Numbered from the stretch's first letter, positions 26,841-34,520 are shown. The stretch: 57,307 nucleotides of DNA from JAWLCQ01 sp041687095 (GCA_041687095.1 JAWLCQ010000009.1:1-57307); one strand, 5' to 3'. A program made the numbers and translations. Notes: generated by a model not told the origin, from the letters alone.

Positions 26841-27003
26841 AACCCTTCTCCCCTGGGGGAGAAGATGTCGCGCAGCGACAAATGAGGGGGCCCTTCGCCA
26901 ATCGCAGGCGATCAATCTCGCTGTCAGACCGCTGCAACTGTCCCCGGCACCCCCCTCACCGCCCCGCTGCGCGGGGCACCTCTCCCCGGGGGGAGAGGGG
27001 TTG
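26841..27003. repeat. Composite palindromic repeat B-A, site 2
   Basis: Unit B (26841-26893) with TTCTCCCCTGGGGGAGAAG then ATGTCGCGCAGCGACA, and unit A (26946-27003) with the CCCCTCAC..CTGCGCGG..CTCTCCCCGGGGGGAGAG pattern. It is the reverse complement of site 1 (23099-23312) with a shorter, unrelated spacer. Confidence 0.85.
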
Positions 27004-27118
27004 GATGCCCCGTTCCCTGGTTCCCGGATCCTGATTCCCGGTTCCTGGTTCCTCCCCCCCCAACATCACCCCTCGCAGCGCTTGCAGTGCTTCGCCCCGC
27101 ATGCTATCTACGCCCCCG

Positions 27119-27754
27119 ATGAACACACTGACGGACAAGTTGGCGGGGCGGTTCCTGGTGGTGGACGGGCCCGACGGGACGGGCAAGAGCACGCAGATCC
27201 AGCGGCTGTGCGCGTGGCTGCGGGATGCTGGCGCCGCCGTCACCGCCGTTCGCGACCCAGGCGGGACGGCCATCGGGGACCGCATCCGTGCGATCCTGCT
27301 CGACCCCCTCCACGCGGAGATGGCCGTGCGGTGCGAGACGATGCTCTACATGGCGTCGCGGGCGCAACTGGTGGAGCAGATCGTCCGCCCGGCTCTGGCG
27401 CGCGGGGAGTGTGTGCTCTGCGACCGGTACATCTCGGCGACGGTGGCGTACCAGGGCGCGGGGGGCATGGACCCGGACCTGGTGCGGTCCGTGGGCGAGG
27501 CGGCCGTGGGGGGGCTGTGGCCCGACCTGACGCTGCTGCTGGACCTCCCCCCGGAGGTGGGCCTGTCGCGGATCCGGGGCACGCTCGACCGCGTCGAGGC
27601 CAAGGACCTCGCCTACCACCGCCGCGTCCGCGACATCTTCCTCCGCCAGGCCCAGGAGGCCCCCGAGCGGTTCCGGGTCCTCGACGCCTCCGGGACGCCC
27701 GAGGACGTGCAGTCCCGCATCCGCCAAGCCCTCGAAACCTGGGCGTCCACGTAG
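27119..27754 (+). CDS. tmk: Thymidylate kinase
   Basis: 211 residues. The Walker A loop is GPDGTGKST; the DR(Y/H) motif is CDRYISATVAYQGAG; the lid/LID-like Arg region is DRVEAKDLAYHRRV. Length is normal for bacterial dTMP kinase (about 205-215). It phosphorylates dTMP to dTDP with ATP in the cytoplasm for DNA synthesis. ATG at 27119 gives the usual N-terminus; an in-frame ATG at 27101 adds six residues. Neither has a recognisable ribosome site, so leaderless or weak initiation is possible. The gene stands alone between the composite repeat and tRNA-Tyr, and the hairpin-like GCCCGGACCCGGGC just after its stop is followed by AAAAAA, not T. Confidence 0.92.
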   Translation: MNTLTDKLAGRFLVVDGPDGTGKSTQIQRLCAWLRDAGAAVTAVRDPGGTAIGDRIRAILLDPLHAEMAVRCETMLYMASRAQLVEQIVRPALARGECVLCDRYISATVAYQGAGGMDPDLVRSVGEAAVGGLWPDLTLLLDLPPEVGLSRIRGTLDRVEAKDLAYHRRVRDIFLRQAQEAPERFRVLDASGTPEDVQSRIRQALETWAST

Positions 27755-27812
27755 CCCCTCGCCCGGACCCGGGCAAGCGGAACAACTCGACCCAAAAAAG
27801 CCGTGGCGGCTC

Positions 27813-27841
27813 TTGACGGCCCCCGGCCGAGCCGATAGTCT
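27813..27841 (+). promoter_or_regulatory. Promoter of tRNA-Tyr
   Basis: TTGACG (27813-27818), a 17-base spacer, and TAGTCT (27836-27841) place a start near 27848, nine bases before the tRNA. The site is well matched for a stable RNA gene. Confidence 0.55.
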
Positions 27842-27856
27842 ATAACGTCTGGACAC

Positions 27857-27938
27857 GGGAGTGTGCCCGAGTGGTCAAAGGGATCAGACTGTAAATCTGA
27901 CGGCTCAGCCTTCGGTGGTTCGAATCCACCCGCTCCCA
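27857..27938 (+). tRNA. tRNA-Tyr (GTA)
   Basis: 82 bases. The acceptor stem is GGGAGTG with CGCTCCC, discriminator A; CCA is not encoded. The anticodon stem TCAGA/TCTGA holds the loop CTGTAAA, anticodon GTA (27891-27893). A long variable region (class II) and a T-arm GGTGG-TTCGAAT-CCACC complete it. Confidence 0.95.
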
Positions 27939-27945
27939 TCCGCAG

Positions 27946-27972
27946 AAAACGCCGCCGCAAGGCGGCGTCTTC
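27946..27972 (+). terminator. Terminator-like hairpin after tRNA-Tyr
   Basis: ACGCCGCC (27949-27956), loop GCAA, GGCGGCGT (27961-27968), followed by CTTC. It lies eight bases after the tRNA. The T-run is poor, so termination may be partial. Confidence 0.55.
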
Positions 27973-28533
27973 ATGCGCGGGGCGAACGAAGACTCCGAGC
28001 GCCGCGACCGGAAACCCACCTCACGAATCGGGCGTGACCCGCCGCGGTTCCTCGCCCCAACACGGCCGGGTCGGCCAGAGGCTCCCTCCGCCCCCCGCCG
28101 TTGAGGACGACTCCATGGCAGATTCTTCCGCTGATCCCCCCGTCAAAGCAGGCCACTTGGCTTGGATGGGGCCCATTGACACCCGCCCGGCGATCCCGTG
28201 TTTGCAGGGGTCAAGTATTTTTATTTTCCGGCTGGACATGCGGGAAGCAGGTGATAGAATGCTTCGAGTTAGAACTTCGCCGCGAGAAACGGCGGGTGAG
28301 AACTAACCGGCTGAGCCGCCGGTTCGGGTATGTGTGAGGGCAGGGTCAGAGAGCGACCCATCTCCTATTCCTGCCTGCAGCCTCGATTGCGAGGCGTGTT
28401 TTCTGCATCGTAACACCGGTCGGAGTGCGGCCCCTGGGGCGGCATTCCGGCGGTGTGGGCACGGAATGTCATTGGCACACGTAGGTGTAAGTGATTGCGC
28501 GCTCGGTCTTTCTGTCAAACAAAGGAGAGGACA
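27973..28533. other. 561-base spacer before the PEP-CTERM gene
   Basis: No credible gene on either strand. It contains an AT-rich patch (about 28208-28232, AAGTATTTTTATTTTCC) that is striking in this GC-rich window, then AACCGGC..GCCGGTT (about 28305-28326) and GGGTC..GACCC (about 28343-28361) hairpins. It looks like decayed mobile or repeat DNA. The last bases carry the PEP-CTERM gene's AAAGGAGAGG ribosome site (28521-28530). Confidence 0.5.
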
Positions 28534-29160
28534 ATGTCGAGGGTTTTGTTGTTACTGATCGGGGCGGGGATCTTGGTCGGTCTGAGTCAGGCCGCACCGG
28601 CAAGCATTATGATCCAACTGGGCGGAGTCGATCTCCGCTACACCGGATCGGCCATCACGAACGTGGGAGGCGCGACTCCCGATTCGCTCACCAACGTAAC
28701 GTTCATGGTCGACGGCGGGACGGTGGGCGTGGACAGCACGGGGGTTGCCCTGGGCCTGGACATCCCCGGCGTGTTCAACCTTCCTCTCACCGGCGGGACG
28801 GTCAACAGCGCCGCCAACGGCAGCTTGGATCTGTACCTCAGCGGCGGGGACTTTCTGTCGTTGACGCTGGATTCCGCCAGCGTCAGCTACGTTCCGATGA
28901 CCTCGACCATGAAGTTCGTCTTCGTGGGCGTGTCCTCGAGCATCGACGGGCAGCAACTGCCCTACGGGCTCACCCTCATCGATCCCGTAAGCGTCTCGTT
29001 CTCCACGCAGGTCAGCCAACTGACCAGCTCGGGCGGATACGTAACGGGGTTCACGTCGGCGGGCACTGGCGAGGTTCAGGGCATACCCGAACCGGCCACC
29101 CTGGCCCTGCTGGGCCTCGGCGGGCTGACGCTGCTGGTCCGCCGCCGCCGCACGGCGTGA
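28534..29160 (+). CDS. PEP-CTERM-anchored exported protein
   Basis: 208 residues from ATG at 28534, with AAAGGAGAGG three bases upstream. A signal peptide (RVLLLLIGAGILVGLSQAAPA) is followed by a Ser/Thr/Gly-rich beta-type body with no Cys. The C-terminus has the full PEP-CTERM sorting signal: IPEPATLALLGLGGLTLL, then RRRRTA. In the exosortase system the signal is cleaved in the membrane and the protein is passed to the surface or extracellular matrix. No exosortase (XrtA-type) is in the window. A strong terminator follows 28 bases after the stop, so it is monocistronic. Confidence 0.9.
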   Translation: MSRVLLLLIGAGILVGLSQAAPASIMIQLGGVDLRYTGSAITNVGGATPDSLTNVTFMVDGGTVGVDSTGVALGLDIPGVFNLPLTGGTVNSAANGSLDLYLSGGDFLSLTLDSASVSYVPMTSTMKFVFVGVSSSIDGQQLPYGLTLIDPVSVSFSTQVSQLTSSGGYVTGFTSAGTGEVQGIPEPATLALLGLGGLTLLVRRRRTA

Positions 29161-29188
29161 CGTTTCCGGCACTGATGACGACGAATCC

Positions 29189-29222
29189 AACGCCCCGCGG
29201 ATCACCGCGGGGCGTTCTCTTG
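29189..29222 (+). terminator. Intrinsic terminator of the PEP-CTERM gene
   Basis: Perfect 12-bp stem AACGCCCCGCGG (29189-29200) with CCGCGGGGCGTT (29205-29216), loop ATCA, then CTCTTG. It is 28 bases after the stop codon. Confidence 0.75.
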
Positions 29223-29442
29223 CGCCCGGCCGAACGGTCCCATATAGCGCCCGGCGCCATGGTTCGCCCACGCCTAGGCAGGCCGCAACCCCCCGCCCGG
29301 CCCGGCCACGATGGCCGATCAACGTCTCGCACCCATGGAACGTGGTTGCTCCGCCGGCGGCTTGGCCCTGCGCCTGTCGAAGGGCCGCCGCAAAGCGGGC
29401 GCCACAACCACGCTTCGCGCCTCGCGTCCTCACCTTCCCGGA

Positions 29443-29468
29443 CGACGGGGGTCAGGAGACCCCCGTCG
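29443..29468. repeat. GGGTC-AGGA-GACCC hairpin, copy 3
   Basis: Perfect 11-bp arms (29443-29453 and 29458-29468) around AGGA. It has the same core as the copies at 81-106 and 25097-25142, with different flanking stem bases. Confidence 0.8.
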
Positions 29469-29486
29469 CATGCGCCTGCTGTTCCC

Positions 29487-29535
29487 TAGTGCCTAGTGCC
29501 TAGTGCCTAGTGCCTAGTGCCCAGTGCCCAGTGCC
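29487..29535. repeat. 7-bp tandem repeat, seven units
   Basis: Five copies of TAGTGCC followed by two of CAGTGCC, ending five bases before the stop codon of the oxidoreductase gene. Such perfect short tandems usually vary in copy number between strains. Confidence 0.9.
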
Positions 29536-29540
29536 TCGCC

Positions 29541-30557
29541 TCAAAGCGCCTTCACCGGCACGCGTTTGCCCTTCTTGGAGGACTCGATGGCGGCGAAGAC
29601 CATGGCGAGAGACTTGATGTTGTCGTGGCACTCGGTCTGGGGGACGGCGCCCTTGCGGAGGAAGGCGAGCATCTCGCGCAGGGCCCCGTGCATGCCGCCG
29701 GCCTTCATCGAGGCGTTGGCGATGGGGAGCGGCTTCTTCTCGCGGTGGAAGCCCGTCTTGCCCACGACGATCTCCCCGTGCGGTTCCTGGTCGTGGTCGT
29801 AGAGCAGCGTGCCCTTGTCGCCGATGATCCGCCAGTCGCCGTTCCAGGAGGTGTGGCAGCCCTCGGCGCACCACGAGCCGCGGTACGTGAACAGCACGCC
29901 GTTGCTCATCTCGAAGATGCAGCTCGCGGCGACGTCGCCCTTGTACCACGACCCGACGGGGTTGAACTCCTGGGCGTAGACGGCCACGGGGTCCGCCCCG
30001 GTCATGAAGCGGGCGAGGTCGAAGTGGTGGATGGCCATGTCGAGGATGAGGGGGCTGGGCATCTCGTCGCGGAACCCCCCGAAGTGGGCCCCGATGTAGA
30101 AGTCGCAGTTGATCGTCGTGAGCGTCCCGACCTTCCCTCCGCGGACGGTCTTGGCGACCTTGGCGTGGATGGGGTTCCAGCGGCGGGACTGGGAGACCAT
30201 GTACATCCTGCCGGTCTCCTCGGCGGTGCGGACCATCTTGCGGGCCTCGGCCATGGAGTTGGCCATGGGCTTTTCGCCGATGACGTGGGCGCCGGCCTTG
30301 AGGGCGGTGACGGTGACGTTGCAGTGCGCGTCGGGGATGGTGAGGTCCAGAACGAAGTCGGGGTTGTGCTTCTTGAGCATGGCCGGCAGGTCGCTGGACG
30401 CCTCGGCCGACAGCTCGTACTTCTGGATCTGGCCCTCGGCGGCGGTCGGCCGCAGGTCCACGACGGCGACCACGTCCACCTTCTCCGCCTTCAGCGGCGG
30501 GAACCACGCGTTGGAGATGCCCCCGGCCCCGACGACGATTACACGCTCGCGCGCCAT
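29541..30557 (-). CDS. Gfo/Idh/MocA-family NAD(P)-dependent oxidoreductase
   Basis: 338 residues from ATG at 30557 (AAAGG upstream). The Rossmann start is VIVVGAGGISNAWFPPL; the family EKP motif is in GAHVIGEKPMANS; and the second domain has SQSRRWNP and the catalytic-type His pair in DMAIHHFDLARFM. The long in-frame extension to 30701 crosses a repeat and is rejected. Members oxidise or reduce sugars, inositols and related cyclic compounds, and planctomycete genomes hold many. The substrate cannot be told. It has no close partner gene; lptB lies upstream beyond a repeat island. A 7-bp tandem repeat abuts its 3' end. Confidence 0.88.
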   Translation of the reverse strand: MARERVIVVGAGGISNAWFPPLKAEKVDVVAVVDLRPTAAEGQIQKYELSAEASSDLPAMLKKHNPDFVLDLTIPDAHCNVTVTALKAGAHVIGEKPMANSMAEARKMVRTAEETGRMYMVSQSRRWNPIHAKVAKTVRGGKVGTLTTINCDFYIGAHFGGFRDEMPSPLILDMAIHHFDLARFMTGADPVAVYAQEFNPVGSWYKGDVAASCIFEMSNGVLFTYRGSWCAEGCHTSWNGDWRIIGDKGTLLYDHDQEPHGEIVVGKTGFHREKKPLPIANASMKAGGMHGALREMLAFLRKGAVPQTECHDNIKSLAMVFAAIESSKKGKRVPVKAL

Positions 30558-30669
30558 GTCCGTACCTTTCCGTTTCGGATTCGCCTTGCCGTCCCCGCAA
30601 CGATCGCCGGGACATGAACGCAAAGCGTACGCCGCGGAGCACGGAATGCAAGGCCTTAGCGGGCGTTTC

Positions 30670-30898
30670 TTGAGCGGGGATGAACGCGGATGAACGCACA
30701 CCTCGGGCGTACTGGATGGACTTCATGGACGACATGGATAGAATGGACAGAATGGACGCCGCCGACGGAACACAGCCCAAGTTGCGCGGCAGGACCGACT
30801 TCCCCGCTCCGGTCCCCCCTATCCTCGCATCCCCTGCATCTCCTGCATCCCCGCTCTCCCCTCCTCATCTGAGTTCATCTGCGTTCATCCCCGCTCAA
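30670..30898. repeat. Inverted GATGAAC repeat pair around a 9-bp tandem
   Basis: Left arm 30670-30695 and right arm 30873-30898 match at 25 of 26 positions in inverted orientation (TTGAGCGGGGATGAACGC...). The core holds five tandem 9-bp units of ATGGACnnn type (30716-30760). The right arm includes the stop codon of lptB. Confidence 0.85.
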
Positions 30899-31656
30899 TG
30901 TCTTCCCGCCCGCAGGGCCGGGACGTCGAACTCGTCTCCGCGGAAGGAGTGCCCGAGGTACGTCTTGCGGACGAGTTCGTCGTTGACCAGCTCGCGCGGG
31001 GGGCCCTCGCGGAGGACCTTGCCGTTGTCGATGATGTACGAGCGATCGGTGACGGTGAGCGTCTCGCGAACGTTGTGGTCGGTCAGCAGGATGCTGATCC
31101 CGCGGTCCTTGAGCCCGCGGATCTCGCGCTGGAGGTCCTCGACGGCGATGGGGTCCACGCCGCTGAAGGGCTCGTCGAGGAGGATCATGGTGGGGTTGGT
31201 GACGAGGGCGCGGGCGATCTCGAGCTTTCGCCGCTCCCCGCCCGACAGTGTGCGGGCGAACTGCTTCTGCACGTGCGCGAGCCCGAACTGGTCCAGCAGG
31301 TGGTTGCAGCGGTCGTTGCGAACGCGGCGGGAGAGCTTCATCGTCTCGAGGACGGCTTGGAGGTTCTCGCGGACGGTCAGGCGGTGGAAGATGCTGGGCT
31401 CCTGCGAGAGGTAGCCCAGGCCGCGGCGGGCGCGGCGGTACATGGGCATCTTCGTCACGTCCACCCCGTCGAACACCACCGTCCCACCGTTGGGCACGAC
31501 CATGCCGATGACCATGCGGAACGTGGTCGTCTTGCCCGCGCCGTTTCGCCCCAGCAGGCCCACGATCTCGCCCTGCGAGACGGTGATGGAGACGTGGTCC
31601 ACAACGGCTCGGCCGCCGTAACGCTTTACCAGATCAATGGCTTCCAGAAGGATCAT
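30895..31656 (-). CDS. lptB: LPS export ABC transporter ATP-binding protein
   Basis: 253 residues, complete. Walker A is GRNGAGKTT, the Q-loop region GYLSQEPSIFHRLTV, the signature LSGGERRKLEIARAL, Walker B MILLDEPFSGVD, and the switch His is in LLTDHNVRETL. The YLSQEPSIFRxLTV-type stretch and the C-terminal YLGxxF motif are typical of LptB rather than of amino-acid transporters. It powers extraction of lipopolysaccharide from the inner membrane with LptFG, which are not in the window. Its stop codon is formed within an interspersed repeat arm. Upstream is a 338-base spacer with DnaA boxes, then lepB on the same strand. Confidence 0.9.
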   Translation of the reverse strand: MILLEAIDLVKRYGGRAVVDHVSITVSQGEIVGLLGRNGAGKTTTFRMVIGMVVPNGGTVVFDGVDVTKMPMYRRARRGLGYLSQEPSIFHRLTVRENLQAVLETMKLSRRVRNDRCNHLLDQFGLAHVQKQFARTLSGGERRKLEIARALVTNPTMILLDEPFSGVDPIAVEDLQREIRGLKDRGISILLTDHNVRETLTVTDRSYIIDNGKVLREGPPRELVNDELVRKTYLGHSFRGDEFDVPALRAGRH

Positions 31657-31994
31657 CCGCGAGACTCACTTCCTGCCGCTCGTGGCTGTGGATAACCTGT
31701 GGGCAACGGCGCGGCCGCCGCGACCTCTGCGTCCGCAATCAGCACCATTTCTGCCCCCATCGCGCCGCTCCACAGGGGCCCGTCGCACCTGCCATGCGCC
31801 GCCCCGTCCGGCCATGGATGTCAAGCTCTTCCATGACAACATGTTACACAACTGTGCTCGTCCGGTCCACCCCGGCGTCGCTCCGGCCTCACCCCGCGGC
31901 GACGGTTCGGGCGAGCGGCCGGCTGGCTGACCCGCCGTAAAGGGCAGACATCGGCGAGTGTGGATAACTCTGCGCAAGGCCGCCCGACACCGCC
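31657..31994. other. Spacer with two perfect DnaA boxes
   Basis: No gene. TGTGGATAA, the complement of the DnaA box TTATCCACA, occurs perfectly at 31687-31695 and 31959-31967. A 7-of-9 copy overlaps at 31698-31706, and a weaker TGTTACACA lies at 31842-31850. The centre (31825-31860) is the least GC-rich part. It may be a DnaA-controlled region or a replication origin candidate; no dnaA or dnaN is nearby. Confidence 0.5.
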
Positions 31995-33689
31995 TCACCG
32001 TATCATCCGCATCCGCCCGAAGTTGGGGATGATGGGAACGCCCGGCATGTCCGGGAGGCCCGGGAAGCGGAAGCCCGCGGGCCAGTATACGAACAGCGCC
32101 CGCCCCACCAGGCTGTACCGCGGGACCGTGCCGAGCTGGTACTGGAAATTGCCTTCCTCGTCGTACAGCCGCAACGTCGGGCTCGCCAGCGCCCACCCGC
32201 GCCCGTCGAGCGAGTGCGGGCTGTTGTCGCCCAGGCAGAAGAACTCGTCCAGGTCGTCGATGGGGCTGTCCAGCAGATGAATGGGCGTCCCACTGGTCCC
32301 CCACCCGCCCTGGTCAAACTCGACGCGCCGGAAGCGGACGTCCTCGGAGCCCAGCACGCCCTTCTCGTGGGCCTCGCGGAGCTTGCGGGCGTAGTCCCCG
32401 CGCGGGCTGCCGTACAGCGGCTGGGGGGTGAGCAGGGCCTGCGTGTAGAACACGTCCCGCATCACCTTGACGTGCTGCAGGATGCACCCGCCCCCGCCGA
32501 CGGCGATGCGGATCTCGGGCTCGGGGATGGGCTGCATCTCCACGCGGTCCATCCGGTCCTTGATCCAGGCGTAGTCGGCCCCGTACTCGCCGTCCTCGCT
32601 CCGGGCGACGACCTCGTCGTTAACCAGGACCGCCACGGACAGATCCACATGCACCAGGGCTACGCGGTAGCCTTGGCCCGGAGTCATGGGGGGGAGCCTG
32701 GCCTCGTCCCAGAGCACCGATGCGCCCTCACCGTCCAGCGTCTCGCCCCAGAGCTGCACGGTCCCGGCGGTGTCGATGACCGCGCGGAACCGCCGCTCGA
32801 AGCTCGTGGTCTCCAGGACCACCGTCGCGGGCTCCTCTTCGGGGAACAGCACGGCCGAGAGCTTGATGTCGCTGACGATATCCCGCCGGAGGCTGAACTG
32901 GCGGAAGGAGTCGCTGTGCTGGTTATAGCCGTACTTGGGCAGGAAGTGCGCCCGCTGGGCGCGGAAGTCCAGGACGCCCGGAACCGCTCCGCCGCGGAAG
33001 CGGAACGAGCGCCCGGCGTGGTCGAGGTCCCACAGCGCCTCGTCGCCCTCCTGGGGTTCCCATCGCGGGGGCACCAGGCCGTTGAGGCGGTCCGGGGCGG
33101 GCCGGTAGTCGTTGTCGAAGATCACCTGCCACATGGCGTCCTGGGCGCGGCGGGGCTTGCGGCGGATGTGCCACTCCTCCGCCTCCGTGCGGACGAACAC
33201 GTCCCCGTGCACGATCTCGATGGTCTCCCCGGGCAGGCCGATCAGGCGCTTGATGTAGTTCTGCCGATTGTCCTGCGGGTTCTTGAAGACCACCACGTCC
33301 CAGGGCTGGGGCTCGGAGAAGTTGTACAGGTACTTCAGGACCAGCACGCGGTCCCCGCTGTTGGGCCAGTCGCCCTCGGCCGGAACCGCCCCGCAGTTGG
33401 GGCAGCGGGAGTCGGCGGCGGAGGAGGGGACGGCTCGGCCGCGCTGGCCGGTCAGGTAGGCGTTGTCCTCCTTGGGCACACCGTAGGAGTACTCGTACCC
33501 GCAGACCTGGCACTGGAGGTCGAGATGTTCCCCCAGCAGCCGCGGGGCCATGGAGCCCGTGGGGATGACGAAGGCCTCGACCATGAAGGCGCGCAGGACG
33601 AACGCCAGGATGATCGCGACCCAGATGCTCTCGAAGGTATCGCGGACGGCCTGGAGGTCCTTGTTCGCCTTGTCCTGCTTCTTGCTCAT
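31995..33689 (-). CDS. lepB: Signal peptidase I with zinc-ribbon and concanavalin-like inserts
   Basis: 564 residues, against about 200-330 for most LepB. One membrane segment (about 22-39) is followed by the catalytic Ser46 in IPTGSMAP. Then comes an inserted zinc ribbon, C60/C63 with C96/C99 (CQVC, CPNC). The general-base Lys147 is in NYIKRLIGLPGE. A further insert of about 270 residues, beta-rich and LamG-like (KLSAVLFPEEEPATVV, VALVHVDLSVAVLVNDEVV), separates it from box E, GDNSPHSLDGRGW, near residue 490. It cleaves Sec/Tat signal peptides at the outer face of the inner membrane. The start at 33689 is set just before the lysine-rich N-terminus; upstream codons fall in a repeat hairpin. 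Confidence 0.85.
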   Translation of the reverse strand: MSKKQDKANKDLQAVRDTFESIWVAIILAFVLRAFMVEAFVIPTGSMAPRLLGEHLDLQCQVCGYEYSYGVPKEDNAYLTGQRGRAVPSSAADSRCPNCGAVPAEGDWPNSGDRVLVLKYLYNFSEPQPWDVVVFKNPQDNRQNYIKRLIGLPGETIEIVHGDVFVRTEAEEWHIRRKPRRAQDAMWQVIFDNDYRPAPDRLNGLVPPRWEPQEGDEALWDLDHAGRSFRFRGGAVPGVLDFRAQRAHFLPKYGYNQHSDSFRQFSLRRDIVSDIKLSAVLFPEEEPATVVLETTSFERRFRAVIDTAGTVQLWGETLDGEGASVLWDEARLPPMTPGQGYRVALVHVDLSVAVLVNDEVVARSEDGEYGADYAWIKDRMDRVEMQPIPEPEIRIAVGGGGCILQHVKVMRDVFYTQALLTPQPLYGSPRGDYARKLREAHEKGVLGSEDVRFRRVEFDQGGWGTSGTPIHLLDSPIDDLDEFFCLGDNSPHSLDGRGWALASPTLRLYDEEGNFQYQLGTVPRYSLVGRALFVYWPAGFRFPGLPDMPGVPIIPNFGRMRMIR

Positions 33690-33789
33690 CGAACCCGTCA
33701 GGATACCCTCCCGCGCGGGGTGCTGCCAAGCGCCCCGTGCGGAATTCGCAGGAACCGTCCACACCGGCGGGGGCTCGGGGCGGTAGTTC

Positions 33790-33893
33790 GCAGGGCGTGC
33801 AGACACTGTAGCGAAGCGAAGGCGCCTGCGCGCGGGACACGCCATCCCGCGCGCAAGCGTCTCCGCTCCGCTCCGACGCTTGCACGCCCTACC
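33790..33893. repeat. Large imperfect hairpin (GGCGCCTGCGCGCGGGA element)
   Basis: Arms of about 47 bases. The left arm runs CAGGGCGTGC...GCGCGCGGGA and the right arm, reversed, TAGGGCGTGC...GCGCGCGGGA. The apical stem is perfect (GCGCGCGGGA/TCCCGCGCGC) around a seven-base loop, CACGCCA. The left arm recurs alone at 15731-15787. Confidence 0.75.
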
Positions 33894-33927
33894 TGCTGCA
33901 CTTCCGCCCCTCCCCGCCTGTTCCCGC

Positions 33928-33956
33928 TTGCCTGCACCGGGCGATGCTGGTATGAG
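33928..33956 (+). promoter_or_regulatory. Possible pyrE promoter
   Basis: TTGCCT (33928-33933), 17 bases, TATGAG (33951-33956); each box is 4 of 6 to consensus. It would start transcription about 38 bases before the pyrE ATG. Confidence 0.35.
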
Positions 33957-34000
33957 AGCGGCACCACGAGAGCGGCGATTGGCCGCGGGAGAGCATGCAC

Positions 34001-34516
34001 ATGGAAACGGCGGAACTGGCGAAACGGATTCGCGAGGTGGCGTACCTGGAGGGCGACTTCCTCCTGCGGTCAGGCAAGCGCAGCAAGTACTACCTCGACA
34101 AGTACCTCTTCGAGACGCAGCCGGACATCCTGCTGGAACTGGGCCACCGCTTCGCCCAGCACGCCGCGGACGCCGACATGATCGCCGGGGCCGAACTCGG
34201 CGGGGTGGCGTTGGCGGCGGCGGCGTCGATGGCGGCGGGCAAGCCCTTCGTGATCGTCCGCAACCAGAAGAAGGACTACGGCACGTCCAAGCTGCTGGAA
34301 GGCAAGGTCCCCACGGGCTCGCGCGTGCTGCTCGTCGAGGACATCGCGACGACCGGCGGGCAGGTTCTCGAGGCCGCCCAAACCCTCGCCGACGCCGGGG
34401 CCACCGTCACCCGCATCGTCGCCACCATCGACCGCCAGGAAGGCGCGCGGGAGAACATCGAGAAGGCGGGCTACCGCTTCGACGCCCTGCTGACGCGGGC
34501 GGATCTGGGAATCTGA
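34001..34516 (+). CDS. pyrE: Orotate phosphoribosyltransferase
   Basis: 171 residues. The PRPP-binding signature is VLLVEDIATTGGQV. The substrate side is FLLRSGKRSKYYLDKY, and the flexible-loop Lys residues are in VRNQKKDYGTSK. It converts orotate and PRPP to OMP in pyrimidine synthesis. ATG at 34001 is chosen because GGGAGAG lies seven bases upstream; the ATG at 33995 would be only one base from it. It is divergent from lepB and is followed by a nested hairpin that could end its transcript. pyrG, the other pyrimidine gene here, is 2.4 kb away on the other strand. Confidence 0.92.
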   Translation: METAELAKRIREVAYLEGDFLLRSGKRSKYYLDKYLFETQPDILLELGHRFAQHAADADMIAGAELGGVALAAAASMAAGKPFVIVRNQKKDYGTSKLLEGKVPTGSRVLLVEDIATTGGQVLEAAQTLADAGATVTRIVATIDRQEGARENIEKAGYRFDALLTRADLGI

Positions 34517-34520
34517 GGAT

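Larger units (their letters stand above)
33690..34000. other. Spacer between lepB and pyrE
   Basis: 311 bases between divergent genes. It holds the large inverted repeat at 33790-33893 and the likely pyrE promoter at 33928-33956. Nothing else is seen. Confidence 0.6.

Noticed and set aside
28470..28492. A sigma54-like -24 element (TTGGCAC) before the PEP-CTERM gene
   Set aside because: The -24 half is good and PEP-CTERM genes often use sigma54, but no TTGC -12 half follows at the proper distance.
29487..29535. Possible CRISPR array
   Set aside because: Units are 7 bases without spacers; no array of repeats with unique spacers and no cas gene exists in the window.
31666..32304. A 212-codon minus frame over the lepB end and DnaA-box spacer
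   Set aside because: It overlaps the well-supported end of lepB in another frame and its translation lacks any family pattern.
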